Below, piece by piece: positions 7,058 through 16,052 of a stretch of 64,000 nucleotides of DNA. Position 1 is the first letter of the stretch. Each line of letters starts with the position of its first letter. Made by a program: the position numbers and the translations under genes. The DNA lies in NCBI RefSeq assembly GCF_008801815.1, contig NZ_VZOX01000008.1. The stretch is one strand, 5' to 3'. The notes under the pieces were generated by a model, which saw only the letters and a list, made by a program, of their open reading frames with translations, ran no database searches and was not told the DNA's origin. This stretch comes from Edwardsiella anguillarum (GTDB lineage Bacteria; Pseudomonadota; Gammaproteobacteria; Enterobacterales; Enterobacteriaceae).

Positions 7058-9940
7058 ATGACTCAGACCCTTACTCAGCTTGAAAACAGTGACGCTTTTA
7101 TTGCCCGCCATATCGGCCCCACGCTGGAGGAGCAGCAGCAGATGTTGGCGCAGATTGGTGCAGCGGATCTCGATACGCTGCTGGCGCACATCGTCCCGGC
7201 GGATATTCAGCTGCCCGCCGCGCCGCCCATCGGCGCCGCCTGCAGCGAGCAGCAGGCGCTGGACGAGCTGCGGGCGATCGCCGCGCAAAACCAGTGCTAC
7301 AGATCGTTTATCGGCATGGGCTATTACGGCGTGCAGACGCCGCCGGCCATCCAGCGCAACATGCTGGAGAACCCCGGCTGGTATACCGCCTATACCCCTT
7401 ATCAGCCGGAGGTATCCCAGGGGCGTCTGGAGGCGCTGCTTAACTTTCAGCAGATGACGCTGGATCTGACCGGGCTGGAGCTGGCCTCGGCGTCGCTGCT
7501 TGACGAGGCGACCGCCGCCGCCGAGGCGATGGCGCTGGCGCGGCGCGCCAGCCGCCTGAAGCAGGCCAAGACGTTCTTTATCGCGCAGGATGTGCACCCG
7601 CAGACCATCGACGTGGTCTGTACCCGGGCCGCGACCTGCGGGGTTGAGGTGATCATCGATGATGCCCGGCGGGCGGCGGATCACCGCGATCTGTTCGGGG
7701 TGCTGCTGCAGCAGGTCGGCACGCAGGGCGAGCTGCATGACTATCGTGCGCTGATGGACTCCCTGCGCGAGCGCGGGGTGATCACCTGTATGGCGGCCGA
7801 TCCGCTGGCGCTGGTGCTGCTGGAGGCGCCGGGGCGTCAGGGAGCCGACGTGGTGTTTGGCTCCGCTCAACGCTTTGGCGTGCCGATGGGCTACGGTGGC
7901 CCCCACGCCGCCTTCTTTGCCTGTCGCGAGGCGTTTAAGCGCGCCATGCCGGGGCGGATTATCGGCGTCGCGCGGGATGCCGCCGGGGAGCCGGCCCTGC
8001 GCATGGCGATGCAGACGCGTGAACAGCATATCCGGCGGGAAAAGGCCAACTCCAACATCTGTACTTCGCAGGTGCTGCTGGCCAATATCGCCGGTATGTA
8101 TGCGGTGTATCACGGTCCGCAGGGGCTGCGGCGCATTGCCGAACGGGTTCACCGCCTGGCGGATATTCTGGCGCTCGGCCTGCAGCAAAAGGGGATGACG
8201 CTGCGCAACCACCGCTGGTTCGATACCCTGACGGTGGCGGTGCCCGACAAGGGGGCGGTGCTGGCGCGGGCCCTCGGCTTTGGCATCAACCTGCGCGGCG
8301 ATCTGGATGGCGCGGTCGGCATCAGCTTTGACGAGTGCAGCACGCGCGACGATCTGGAGGCGCTGTTTACCATCCTGCTCGGAGACGGCCATGCGCTGAA
8401 TATCGATACCCTGGATACGCTGGCGCAGGAGGCCTGCGAAGGCAGCATTCCGGCGGCGCTGCTGCGCCGCGAGCCGATCCTGACGCATCCGGTGTTCAAC
8501 CGCTATCACAGCGAAACCGCCCTGATGCGCTATATGCACGCGCTGGAGCGGCGCGATCTGGCGCTGAATCAGGCGATGATCCCGCTGGGCTCCTGTACCA
8601 TGAAGCTGAATGCCGCCGCCGAGATGATCCCGATCACCTGGCCCGAATTCGCCGCGCTGCACCCGTTCTGTCCGCCGGAGCAGGCGCAGGGCTACCGGCT
8701 TCTGCTGAGCCAGCTGGCGGAGTGGCTGGTGCAGCTGACGGGGTATGACGCCGTCTGTCTACAGCCCAACTCCGGCGCACAGGGGGAGTATGCCGGTCTG
8801 CTGGCGATCCGCCGCTATCATGAAAGCCGGGGCGAGGGGCAGCGTACTCGCTGCCTGATCCCGGCCTCGGCCCACGGCACCAACCCGGCCTCGGCGCAGA
8901 TGGCCGGGATGGAGGTCGAGGTAGTGGCGTGTGATGAGCAGGGCAATATCGATCTGCACGATCTGCGTGAGCGGGCGCGGCAGGCGGGGGAGCGCCTGGC
9001 GGCGATCATGGTGACCTACCCCTCGACCCACGGCGTATATGAAGAGACCATTCGCGAGGTGTGCCAGATAGTGCATCAGTACGGTGGTCAGGTGTACCTG
9101 GACGGCGCCAACATGAACGCGCAGGTCGGGATCACCACGCCCGGCTATATCGGCGCCGATGTCTCGCACCTGAATCTACATAAAACCTTCGCCATCCCGC
9201 ACGGCGGCGGCGGGCCGGGAATGGGGCCGATCGGCGTCAAGGCTCACCTGGCGCCCTTTGTTCCCGGCCACCGGGTGGTGCAGCTGGCCGGCCTGACCAC
9301 CCGCCAGGGCGCGGTCAGCGCCGCACCGTTCGGCAGCGCATCCATTCTGCCCATCAGCTGGATGTATATTCGCATGATGGGGGCCGATGGGCTGCGCGGC
9401 GCCAGCGCGGTGGCGATCCTGAACGCTAACTATATCGCCCGCCGTCTGGGGGCGGTCTACCCGGTGCTGTACCGCGGGAAGACGGGCTATGTGGCCCACG
9501 AGTGTATCCTGGATCTGCGCCCGCTGAAGGCGCGCAGCGGCATCAGCGAAATGGATATCGCCAAGCGTCTGATCGACTATGGCTTCCACGCACCGACCAT
9601 GTCCTTCCCGGTCGCCGGTACGCTGATGGTCGAACCGACGGAGTCGGAGAATAAGGCCGAACTGGATCGCTTTATCGCTGCCATGCTGGCGATTCACGAT
9701 GAGATCGCGCGCGTTGAGGCCGGTGAGTGGCCGCTGCAGGATAACCCGTTGGTCAATGCGCCCCACACCCAACGAGAGCTGGTGGGCGAGTGGCATCACC
9801 CCTATGGGCGTGAGCTGGCGGTGTTTCCCACGCCGCAGACGCGGGATAACAAGTACTGGCCGGCGGTGAAGCGCCTGGATGATGTCTATGGCGATCGCCA
9901 TCTGCAGTGCTCCTGTCCGCCGCTGAGCGACTGGGCATAG
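7058..9940 (+). CDS. gcvP: Glycine dehydrogenase (decarboxylating), P-protein
   Basis: The 960-residue cytoplasmic PLP enzyme decarboxylates glycine and loads the aminomethyl group onto GcvH. Both halves of the fused alpha/beta form are present, as in E. coli (957 residues). The PLP lysine is Lys709 in NLHKTFAIPHGGGGPG, the glycine-rich loop after it being the family signature. The N-terminal half begins with IARHIGP and contains the conserved SFIGMGYYG segment. It lies 89 bases after gcvH and ends the operon; a strong terminator follows. Confidence 0.98.
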   Translation: MTQTLTQLENSDAFIARHIGPTLEEQQQMLAQIGAADLDTLLAHIVPADIQLPAAPPIGAACSEQQALDELRAIAAQNQCYRSFIGMGYYGVQTPPAIQRNMLENPGWYTAYTPYQPEVSQGRLEALLNFQQMTLDLTGLELASASLLDEATAAAEAMALARRASRLKQAKTFFIAQDVHPQTIDVVCTRAATCGVEVIIDDARRAADHRDLFGVLLQQVGTQGELHDYRALMDSLRERGVITCMAADPLALVLLEAPGRQGADVVFGSAQRFGVPMGYGGPHAAFFACREAFKRAMPGRIIGVARDAAGEPALRMAMQTREQHIRREKANSNICTSQVLLANIAGMYAVYHGPQGLRRIAERVHRLADILALGLQQKGMTLRNHRWFDTLTVAVPDKGAVLARALGFGINLRGDLDGAVGISFDECSTRDDLEALFTILLGDGHALNIDTLDTLAQEACEGSIPAALLRREPILTHPVFNRYHSETALMRYMHALERRDLALNQAMIPLGSCTMKLNAAAEMIPITWPEFAALHPFCPPEQAQGYRLLLSQLAEWLVQLTGYDAVCLQPNSGAQGEYAGLLAIRRYHESRGEGQRTRCLIPASAHGTNPASAQMAGMEVEVVACDEQGNIDLHDLRERARQAGERLAAIMVTYPSTHGVYEETIREVCQIVHQYGGQVYLDGANMNAQVGITTPGYIGADVSHLNLHKTFAIPHGGGGPGMGPIGVKAHLAPFVPGHRVVQLAGLTTRQGAVSAAPFGSASILPISWMYIRMMGADGLRGASAVAILNANYIARRLGAVYPVLYRGKTGYVAHECILDLRPLKARSGISEMDIAKRLIDYGFHAPTMSFPVAGTLMVEPTESENKAELDRFIAAMLAIHDEIARVEAGEWPLQDNPLVNAPHTQRELVGEWHHPYGRELAVFPTPQTRDNKYWPAVKRLDDVYGDRHLQCSCPPLSDWA

Positions 9941-9954
9941 GTTATCCCACGCGG

Positions 9955-9988
9955 GCGGGCGATCGGTGACGGTCGCCCGCTTTTTTTT
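9955..9988 (+). terminator. Rho-independent terminator of gcvTHP
   Basis: An 8-bp perfect stem (9955-9962 with 9973-9980) with a 10-base loop is followed by eight T, 15 bases after the gcvP stop. Confidence 0.9.
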
Positions 9989-10423
9989 GCACGGCTTCCG
10001 CGCGCCGGATCGATGGCGAACCCGGTTCTCCCGGGGCGTGTCCGCTTTTTATGAACATTTTATGTATGAAATATTCTAATTTATTATCCAGTGGATAACG
10101 AACGACGCATCTGGCGCTTTTGTATTAAAAATCAATTAAAATCATTTTATTACATTTTGATCGTCTGTTATTACTTGCGCTAATCATCACTTTTATTCAT
10201 GCGTTGATCGGCGATTTCCCCGGCTGGCCAGGGGGGTAAAGTGTGATAGAGTTCTCATCGTGAAATGTTGCCATTGCGGAGAGGCGTTTTTCTCCGCCCG
10301 CCGGCAGCGTACCGCTCCCGCGTTTATCCGGTTTATGTTACCGCGCCCGTTTGCCGGGCGACGGCGGCGTACTATTCCCGTTTAAACGTCCAATACACCG
10401 ACAGGCAAAAATAAAAACGGGTA
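9989..10423 (+). promoter_or_regulatory. AT-rich leader of the AGCS symporter gene
   Basis: This gap of about 435 bases separates gcvP from the symporter gene and probably holds its promoter. A partial CRP-like sequence begins TGTGATAGAG at 10242, with a good left and poor right half. A hairpin (arms 10276-10282 and 10291-10297) has a T-rich loop. I looked for the glycine riboswitch that precedes such symporters in some gammaproteobacteria and did not find its conserved core. Confidence 0.3.
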
Positions 10424-11845
10424 ATGTCAGGTATGGAACTTTTGGCACAGTGTGTGAACCGCATCAATAGTCTGTTGTGGAATGAGCTATTGATTTTTTT
10501 ACTCTGCGGCACGGGGATCTATTACACCCTGCGTCTGGGCTTTATTCAGATCCGGCATTTCGGCTCCGGCTTTCGCGCGCTGTTCGGTGGTATGTCTCTG
10601 TCCGGTGATAAGGCGGACAAGCAGGGGATGAGCTCATTCCAGGCGGTCGCCACGGCCATCGCGGGCCAGGTGGGGACCGGGAACCTGGCCGGTCCGGCGA
10701 CGGCGATCGTCGCCGGTGGTCCGGGCGCTATTTTTTGGATGTGGGTCTCCTCATTCCTGGGGATGGCGACGATTTATGCCGAGGCCATTCTGGCGCAGAA
10801 ATATAAGTCTTTTGATAAACAGGGACACGTTGTCGGCGGCCCAGCTTATTACATTGAGAAAGGGCTGAACTGTAAATGGCTGGCTGCGTTGTTTTCCGTG
10901 CTGATTATTTTTGCGCTGGGTTTTATCGGCAACATGGTGCAGTCCAACTCGATCGCCGCCGCCTTTGAGGGTTCGCTGGGCGTTCCGGGCTGGATCGTCG
11001 GGGTGGTTCTGGCCGTGCTGACCGGTGGGGTTATCATGGGCGGGCTGCGCAGTATCGCCTCCTTCACGGAGAAGGTGGTGCCGACCATGGCGGTATTTTA
11101 TCTGGTCGGCGCGCTGCTGATCCTGGGCCTGAACGCCCACTATATTCTGCCGGCGTTCAAGGCCATCTTCGTGGCGGCCTTCAACCCACAGGCGGTGCTG
11201 GGCGGCGGCGCGGGGATCGCTATCCAGCAGGCGATGCGTTTCGGTATTGCCCGCGGCCTGTTCTCGAACGAGGCCGGGATGGGATCAACGCCGCATGCCC
11301 ACGCGGTGGCCAAGGTGAAACACCCGGAGCAGCAGGGCTTTATCGCCATGATGGGGGTGTTCGTGGTGTGCGTGATCGTCACCCTGACGGCGCTGGTGAT
11401 CATCACCTCTGGCATGGCGATGTGGCAGCAGGGTGGGCAGGCGCAGGCCTCTTTCCTCGGCGTATTTTCAGGCCAGGGGATTGCTGTGACCCAGCAGGCG
11501 TACTCCTATGTTTATGGTCACTTTGGCAGCCTGTTTATTTCCGCCTCACTGTTCTTCTTCGCGTTCTCGACCATCATTGGCTGGTACTACTATGCGGAGA
11601 CCAACGTGCGCTATCTGTTTAACTCGCAGAAGGCGGTGCGGGTGTATCAGCTGCTGGTGGTCGTCTTTATCTTCATCGCCTCTTTCTTCCACGTGGAGCT
11701 GGTGTGGAATATGGCCGATATGTTCAACGGCCTGATGGTGCTGCCGAACCTCGCGGCGCTGCTGCTGCTGTCGCCGGTGGTGATCCGTCTGACCCGCGAG
11801 ATCGGCCAGCGCCGCCACGGTAGCGCGGTCGCCGAAGGCGAATGA
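10424..11845 (+). CDS. AGCS-family alanine/glycine:cation symporter
   Basis: The 473-residue inner-membrane protein belongs to the alanine or glycine:cation symporter family (YaaJ/AgcS type), which imports small neutral amino acids with sodium or protons. Many hydrophobic segments span the protein; family signatures include GQVGTGNLAGPATAI near residue 83 and GIARGLFSNEAGMGSTPHAHA near 275. It follows gcvTHP behind a terminator, so it is a separate unit, but its position suggests a role in glycine or alanine supply. E. coli has no such gene here. ATG 10433 is an alternative start. Substrate cannot be read from sequence. Confidence 0.9.
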   Translation: MSGMELLAQCVNRINSLLWNELLIFLLCGTGIYYTLRLGFIQIRHFGSGFRALFGGMSLSGDKADKQGMSSFQAVATAIAGQVGTGNLAGPATAIVAGGPGAIFWMWVSSFLGMATIYAEAILAQKYKSFDKQGHVVGGPAYYIEKGLNCKWLAALFSVLIIFALGFIGNMVQSNSIAAAFEGSLGVPGWIVGVVLAVLTGGVIMGGLRSIASFTEKVVPTMAVFYLVGALLILGLNAHYILPAFKAIFVAAFNPQAVLGGGAGIAIQQAMRFGIARGLFSNEAGMGSTPHAHAVAKVKHPEQQGFIAMMGVFVVCVIVTLTALVIITSGMAMWQQGGQAQASFLGVFSGQGIAVTQQAYSYVYGHFGSLFISASLFFFAFSTIIGWYYYAETNVRYLFNSQKAVRVYQLLVVVFIFIASFFHVELVWNMADMFNGLMVLPNLAALLLLSPVVIRLTREIGQRRHGSAVAEGE

Positions 11846-11865
11846 CCTAGTCGGGCGTTAGCATC

Positions 11866-11897
11866 ACGGCGGCAGGGGGCTCCTCTGCCGCCGTTTT
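11866..11897 (+). terminator. Terminator of the AGCS symporter gene
   Basis: A perfect 10-bp stem (11866-11875 with 11885-11894) with a 9-base loop runs into a short T-run. It lies between convergent genes, just before the end of trhA. Confidence 0.8.
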
Positions 11898-11899
11898 AC

Positions 11900-12553
11900 T
11901 TAGAGGTACAGATAGATAGCGAAGAAGTGACAGGCGCTGCCGCCGAGGACAAAGGCATGCCAGATGGCATGATTGTAGGGAATGCGCCGGCAGACGTAGA
12001 AGATAACCCCCAGGGTATACACGATCCCCCCCAGCGCCAGCAGCGCGATCCCCGCGCCGGAGAGGCGCATCGCCAGCTGATAAATCACGATTAGCGAGAG
12101 CCAGCCCATGGTCAGATAGGTGATCAGCGAGACGATCTTAAAGCGGTGGGCGAAGGCCAGCTTAAACAGGATCCCCAGCAGCGCCAGCGTCCAAATTACC
12201 GCCATCAGCCCGCGCGCCAGCGGTGAATCCAGCCCGATCAGTAAAAAGGGGGTATAGGTTCCGGCGATCAGCAGATAGATGGCGCAGTGGTCAAAAACTT
12301 TCAGCCAGCGCTTGGCCGCCCGGTTAGGGATGGCGTGGTAGAGGGTCGAGGCCAGAAACAGCAGGATCATGCTGCCGCCGTACAGGCTGTAGCTGGTAAT
12401 GGCCATCGCGCTGGCGCCGCTGCCGACGGCCTGTACCAGCAGCAGAACCAGCCCGACGATCCCCAGAATAAAACCGATGCCGTGGCTGATGCTATTGGCG
12501 ATCTCTTCGGTCAGAGAGTACCCCGGTTGCAGCGGGGAAGCGGTTGTCATCAT
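11900..12553 (-). CDS. trhA: TrhA/YqfA, hemolysin III (PAQR) family membrane protein
   Basis: The 217-residue inner-membrane protein matches E. coli YqfA (219 residues), renamed TrhA, of the PAQR/hemolysin III family. It has about seven hydrophobic segments. The first conserved block is SLTEEIANSISHGIG near residue 13; the C-terminal block has WHAFVLGGSACHFFAIYLYL with two histidines. In E. coli the protein is tied to membrane energetics and unsaturated-fatty-acid balance. The FabR-like operator 122 bases upstream fits that link. It is convergent with the symporter gene and in the same relative place as in E. coli. No evidence of a true hemolysin activity. Confidence 0.92.
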   Translation of the reverse strand: MMTTASPLQPGYSLTEEIANSISHGIGFILGIVGLVLLLVQAVGSGASAMAITSYSLYGGSMILLFLASTLYHAIPNRAAKRWLKVFDHCAIYLLIAGTYTPFLLIGLDSPLARGLMAVIWTLALLGILFKLAFAHRFKIVSLITYLTMGWLSLIVIYQLAMRLSGAGIALLALGGIVYTLGVIFYVCRRIPYNHAIWHAFVLGGSACHFFAIYLYL

Positions 12554-12674
12554 CGTATGATCTCACGCAGCGAAGCCCGATCCACGTCGGACTTAGGTAA
12601 GCCGGGGACATGCCTCCCAGCTCCAGGTCATTCCGCCAGCGACGGAACGACCTAGAGTAGCTGAGAATGATTCC

Positions 12675-12692
12675 AGTGTACACGTGTACGCT
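12675..12692 (-). promoter_or_regulatory. FabR-like operator upstream of trhA
   Basis: AGTGTACACGTGTACGCT contains a perfect 12-bp palindrome (12678-12689). It closely matches the FabR operator of fabA and fabB (AGCGTACACGTGTTCGCT as I recall it); FabR represses unsaturated fatty acid synthesis genes, and an upstream site has been proposed for yqfA in E. coli. The site is 122 bases before the trhA start. The match is seen; the binding is inferred. Confidence 0.7.
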
Positions 12693-12974
12693 AAAAAAGC
12701 GGCGCGGCGCGCGGCCATATAATGAGAGTTGATGTGCTTAAAATCACAAATAGTCACCGTGATTATTACTTTTACAACAGCGGATCGCCGCCGTCAGGGC
12801 CACTTTTTGCCGCTGCGCGGGGGATTGTCGGGGGTTATGGCTATCTTGTTGAATTTATTAAACTGATTTTTAAACAAAAAAGAGATCTTCTGCACGGAAA
12901 ACGTCCAACTCATTAATTTGATGAGAATCTCAATTAATGTATTATTCCTGCGTCGTTTTTCTCCGCAATCGTGA
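12693..12974 (+). other. Non-coding AT-rich gap between trhA and tsx
   Basis: With the flanking sites this makes a 605-base gap. A 64-codon open frame at 12722-12916 has no recognisable product or ribosome-binding site and I do not call it a gene. The rest looks like promoter DNA. Confidence 0.3.
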
Positions 12975-12990
12975 ACGCAATCGATTACGC
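12975..12990 (+). promoter_or_regulatory. PurR-like box upstream of tsx
   Basis: ACGCAATCGATTACGC matches the PurR consensus ANGCAANCGNTTNCNT at every fixed position except the last. It lies 168 bases before the tsx start. A nucleoside channel under purine-repressor control would make sense. CytR, DeoR and CRP sites known for E. coli tsx were not confidently found, though a CRP-like half site TGATCACA is at 13009-13016. Confidence 0.55.
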
Positions 12991-13158
12991 TTTTAAAAAA
13001 CTCTTACTTGATCACAGTTTTCTGTATCCGTTTATTTCTATAATGCGCCAGGCCAACGAGCGGGCGTTCGCGCGAGTGATGGCTGATTTGTGGCGATGTT
13101 GACATGTTGTCGTTGTCTCCCTCTGCGCGGGGAGCTTTTTAAGGTAAGTGGCACTCAT

Positions 13159-14031
13159 ATGAAAAAAACAATTTTAGCTGCGGGCGCTCTGCTGTCCTGT
13201 CTCTCCACCAGCGTCACGGCAACGGCGGCGGACAATAACGGCGAGTATCTTTCCGACTGGTGGCATCAGAGCGTGAACGTGGTGGGTAGCTACCATACTC
13301 GCTTTGGGCCGTTCCGTACCAATGATGTGTACCTGGAGTACGAAGCCTTTGCCAAGAAGGACTGGCTCGATTTTTATGGCTATGTTGACGTACCGAAGTT
13401 CTTCGGCGCCGGCAACACGGTCGATAAGGGGATCTGGGATAAAGGCTCCCCGCTGTTTATGGAGATCGAGCCGCGCTTCTCTATCGATAAGCTGACCGGC
13501 TTGAACCTGGGCTTCGGTCCGTTTAAAGAGTGGTACTTCGCTAACGACTATGTCTTTGACATGGGGCGTAACAGCGATAGCCGCCAGAATACCTGGTATA
13601 TGGGTCTGGGGACCGACATTGATACCGGTCTGCCGATGGGCCTGTCGCTGAACGTGTACGGCAAGTACCAGTGGGAAAACTACGGTGCAGCCAACGAGAA
13701 TAGCTGGGACGGCTACCGCGTGAAGGTGAAGTACTTCGTGCCGTTGACCGAGCTGTGGGGCGGCAACCTGAACTATATCGGTTTCACCAACTTTGACTTC
13801 GGCTCCCGTCTGGGCGACAAGTCCGGGGTCGGCAGCAACGGCAATCAGCTGCGCTCCAATAACTCCATCGCCTCCAGCCATATTTTGGCGCTGAACTACA
13901 CCCACTGGCACTACTCCGTGGTGGCTCGTTACTTCCATAACGGCGGCCAGTGGAAAGAGGGTGCCGCGCTGGGTGAAGATCTGCATCCGACCGGCTGGGG
14001 TTACTACCTGGTGGTGGGGTACAACTTCTAA
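13159..14031 (+). CDS. tsx: Nucleoside-specific channel-forming outer membrane protein Tsx
   Basis: Tsx is a 12-stranded outer-membrane barrel that lets nucleosides and deoxynucleosides into the periplasm. I start at ATG 13159 (MKKTILAAGALLS), giving 290 residues and a clear signal peptide cut after about residue 22 (ATAA-DNNGE). The mature protein starts with the family hallmark YLSDWWHQSVNVVGSYHTRF and ends in VVGYNF, with the C-terminal aromatic needed for barrel insertion. The longer upstream frame from 13090 lacks support. It sits between trhA and ygfZ, not its place in E. coli, so it is an insertion relative to that backbone. A terminator follows. Confidence 0.95.
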   Translation: MKKTILAAGALLSCLSTSVTATAADNNGEYLSDWWHQSVNVVGSYHTRFGPFRTNDVYLEYEAFAKKDWLDFYGYVDVPKFFGAGNTVDKGIWDKGSPLFMEIEPRFSIDKLTGLNLGFGPFKEWYFANDYVFDMGRNSDSRQNTWYMGLGTDIDTGLPMGLSLNVYGKYQWENYGAANENSWDGYRVKVKYFVPLTELWGGNLNYIGFTNFDFGSRLGDKSGVGSNGNQLRSNNSIASSHILALNYTHWHYSVVARYFHNGGQWKEGAALGEDLHPTGWGYYLVVGYNF

Positions 14032-14053
14032 TCCCACGCCATGTCTGCATCAG

Positions 14054-14078
14054 GGCCCCGCTGCGACGGGGCCTTTTT
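14054..14078 (+). terminator. Terminator of tsx
   Basis: GGCCCCG (14054-14060) pairs with CGGGGCC (14067-14073) over a 6-base loop and is followed by five T. Confidence 0.9.
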
Positions 14079-14187
14079 CATGGCTAAAAAGAGGAAGGCG
14101 CGCAGGAAAACGAGCCGTTTTTCTGTGCCGCGTTTTACGCCATGATGTCGGGATTGTGCGGCGAACTTTCTGGCCTAAGGAGCTATC

Positions 14188-15012
14188 ATGACCCGACACC
14201 TCAGCAAGGATACCCAACTGTGCATGTCGCTGGCGGCGCGCCCGGGAAACTTTGGCACCCGCTTTCATAACTACCTGTATGACGCGCTGGATCTGGATTA
14301 TCTGTATAAGGCCTTCACCACCTGCGATATCGTCGCCGCTATCGGCGGCGTCAGGGCGCTGGGTATCCGCGGCTGCGCTATCTCCATGCCGTTTAAGGAG
14401 GCGGTGATCCCGCTGGTGGATGAGATGGATGCCTCGGCCGCCGGGATCGGATCGGTGAATACCCTCGTCAATACGGAGGGCTGGCTGAAGGCCTATAACA
14501 CCGATTATATCGCCATCGCCCAGCTGCTGCGCCAGTATGCGCTCGATCCCACCATGTGCTTTGCCCTGCACGGCAGCGGCGGCATGGCCAAGGCGGTCGC
14601 CTGCGCGCTGCGGGACGCGGGGTTTACCCGTGGCTATATCGTGGCGAAAAACGCCGAGTCCGGTCAGCGTCTGGCCGCGCAGTATGGCTATACCTGGTAC
14701 CGAGAGCTGCCGGTGCAGGCGCCGGCCGAGCTGCTGATCAACGCCACGCCGGTGGGGATGCTCGGCGGCGAGTTTGCCAGCGCGCTGTCATTTCATCCCG
14801 CGCTCATCGCGCAGGCCCGCGCGGTGTTTGAGGTGGTGGCCATACCGATAGCGACGCCGCTGGTTCAGGCGGCGCGGGCGGCGGGCAAAACGGTGATCAC
14901 CGGGGCCGAGGTGTTCGCCATCCAGGCGGTGGAGCAGTTTGTCCTGTATACCGGCATTCGGCCGGAGCACGGGCTATTTTTACAGGCCGCCGCCCACGCC
15001 CGGGGAGAGTGA
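14188..15012 (+). CDS. Shikimate 5-dehydrogenase-like protein (SdhL/HI0607 type)
   Basis: The 274-residue cytoplasmic protein has the AroE fold but resembles the shikimate-dehydrogenase-like class first seen as Haemophilus HI0607, not the housekeeping AroE. Catalytic Lys70 lies in ISMPFKEAVIP and Asp106 in NTDYIAI, so the active site looks complete. The NADP loop reads GSGGMAKAVACAL near residue 129. These paralogues have weak shikimate activity, and their true substrate is unclear. It has a good AGGAG before the ATG. It lies alone between tsx and ygfZ and is another insertion relative to E. coli. Confidence 0.85.
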   Translation: MTRHLSKDTQLCMSLAARPGNFGTRFHNYLYDALDLDYLYKAFTTCDIVAAIGGVRALGIRGCAISMPFKEAVIPLVDEMDASAAGIGSVNTLVNTEGWLKAYNTDYIAIAQLLRQYALDPTMCFALHGSGGMAKAVACALRDAGFTRGYIVAKNAESGQRLAAQYGYTWYRELPVQAPAELLINATPVGMLGGEFASALSFHPALIAQARAVFEVVAIPIATPLVQAARAAGKTVITGAEVFAIQAVEQFVLYTGIRPEHGLFLQAAAHARGE

Positions 15013-15030
15013 CGCCCGACCGCGGGCGTC
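15011..15030 (+). terminator. Hairpin at the end of the SdhL-like gene
   Basis: GACGCCCG (15011-15018) and CGGGCGTC (15023-15030) form a perfect stem with a 4-base loop that overlaps the stop codon. There is no T-run, so termination is uncertain; it lies between convergent genes. Confidence 0.4.
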
Positions 15031-15053
15031 GGCTGTGTCGGGCGCGATGGAGG

Positions 15054-16052
15054 CTATTCCGGTTGATCCGCGATGCGATAGGGCAGGGGCGACAGCGCGA
15101 GCTGGCTCCGCGCATCGTCGCGTACCCGTAGTACGCTGTCTGCCGGGAGATCGCTGCTCAGCACCGCCTGCAGGTAGATGTCGCCGTCGGCCAGCCGCTG
15201 TGCCGCCAGCACCGTACCGCTGCGCCGCCAGCTGTCGCCCAGACGCAGCTCCAGATCTTCGCTGGCGTGCGGTAGCCGTTCTGCGCTACCGCGCAGCCAG
15301 AACAGCGCCCGCCGGTTGGCGCCGCGGTATTTGGCCCGCGCCACCATCTCCTGGCCGCTGTAGCATCCCTTGGTAAACGAGATCCCGCCCAGCGCCTGCA
15401 GGTTTACGGCCTGGGGGAGGAACCGATCGCAGCTGGGCTCATCGATGATCGGGAGCCCGGCTTCGATATCCAGCGCCAGCCACTGGGCGCTATCCGCCAG
15501 GCGTGCGCGCGCGGCCAGCGGGGTGAGGAGCCGCGCCGCTTCATCCGCATCATCGCAGATCAGCAGGTAGCGCGGCTGCGGCCAGGCCATATAGAGCAGA
15601 TGGCTACGGCCGGCCTGCAGCAGCGGCGCATCGGCGTCCGGCAGCCGCGGGAAGAGTGTGCCGAGGGCCTCGCTGGCCTGCGCGCCGGCGACGCCCAGCA
15701 GCACTGCCGTCTCATCGCTGGCGATGCTGACCTTGGCAAATACCGCATACTTTTTCAGCTCCAGCGTCTGCAGGGTGGCCACGCTGCGGCGCAGCAGATA
15801 GGTGAAGCCGTCGCCGCGGCGCAGCAGGCGCAGGCTGCTCCACAGCTTGCCTTGGGCGTCGCAGTGGCCGCACAGCGTATGCTGCGTGGCGGTCAGCGCC
15901 AGCACGTCGGCGGTAAGCTGCCCCTGTAGGTAGCTTGGCGCATCCGGGCCGCTGACGTTGATCGGCAGCCAGTCATCCAACCGTATCAGGGTCAGGGGAA
16001 GGTGCTCTGCGGCCAGAGGCGGCTGCGGGGAGAAGGGGGCGTTAAGGTTCAT
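15054..16052 (-). CDS. ygfZ: tRNA-modifying protein YgfZ
   Basis: YgfZ is a folate-binding protein related to GcvT that supports iron-sulfur enzymes such as the tRNA methylthiolase MiaB. The family signature KGCYSGQEMVARAKYRG is intact; its cysteine is essential in E. coli. The start MNLNAPFSPQ at 16052 gives 332 residues, near the E. coli length of 326. The frame extends upstream to 16118, but those residues have no counterpart. It is divergent from sdhE as in E. coli. Confidence 0.95.
   Translation of the reverse strand: MNLNAPFSPQPPLAAEHLPLTLIRLDDWLPINVSGPDAPSYLQGQLTADVLALTATQHTLCGHCDAQGKLWSSLRLLRRGDGFTYLLRRSVATLQTLELKKYAVFAKVSIASDETAVLLGVAGAQASEALGTLFPRLPDADAPLLQAGRSHLLYMAWPQPRYLLICDDADEAARLLTPLAARARLADSAQWLALDIEAGLPIIDEPSCDRFLPQAVNLQALGGISFTKGCYSGQEMVARAKYRGANRRALFWLRGSAERLPHASEDLELRLGDSWRRSGTVLAAQRLADGDIYLQAVLSSDLPADSVLRVRDDARSQLALSPLPYRIADQPE

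Noticed and set aside
6869..8662. A 597-codon minus-strand open frame inside gcvP
   Set aside because: It is a GC-driven antisense shadow; the gcvP frame is conserved throughout.
9989..10423. Glycine riboswitch before the AGCS symporter
   Set aside because: The conserved aptamer core was not found; only a simple hairpin and AT-rich DNA are seen. The gcvT leader was also negative.
12722..12916. A 64-codon plus-strand frame between trhA and tsx
   Set aside because: No ribosome-binding site, no similarity, and it lies within promoter DNA.
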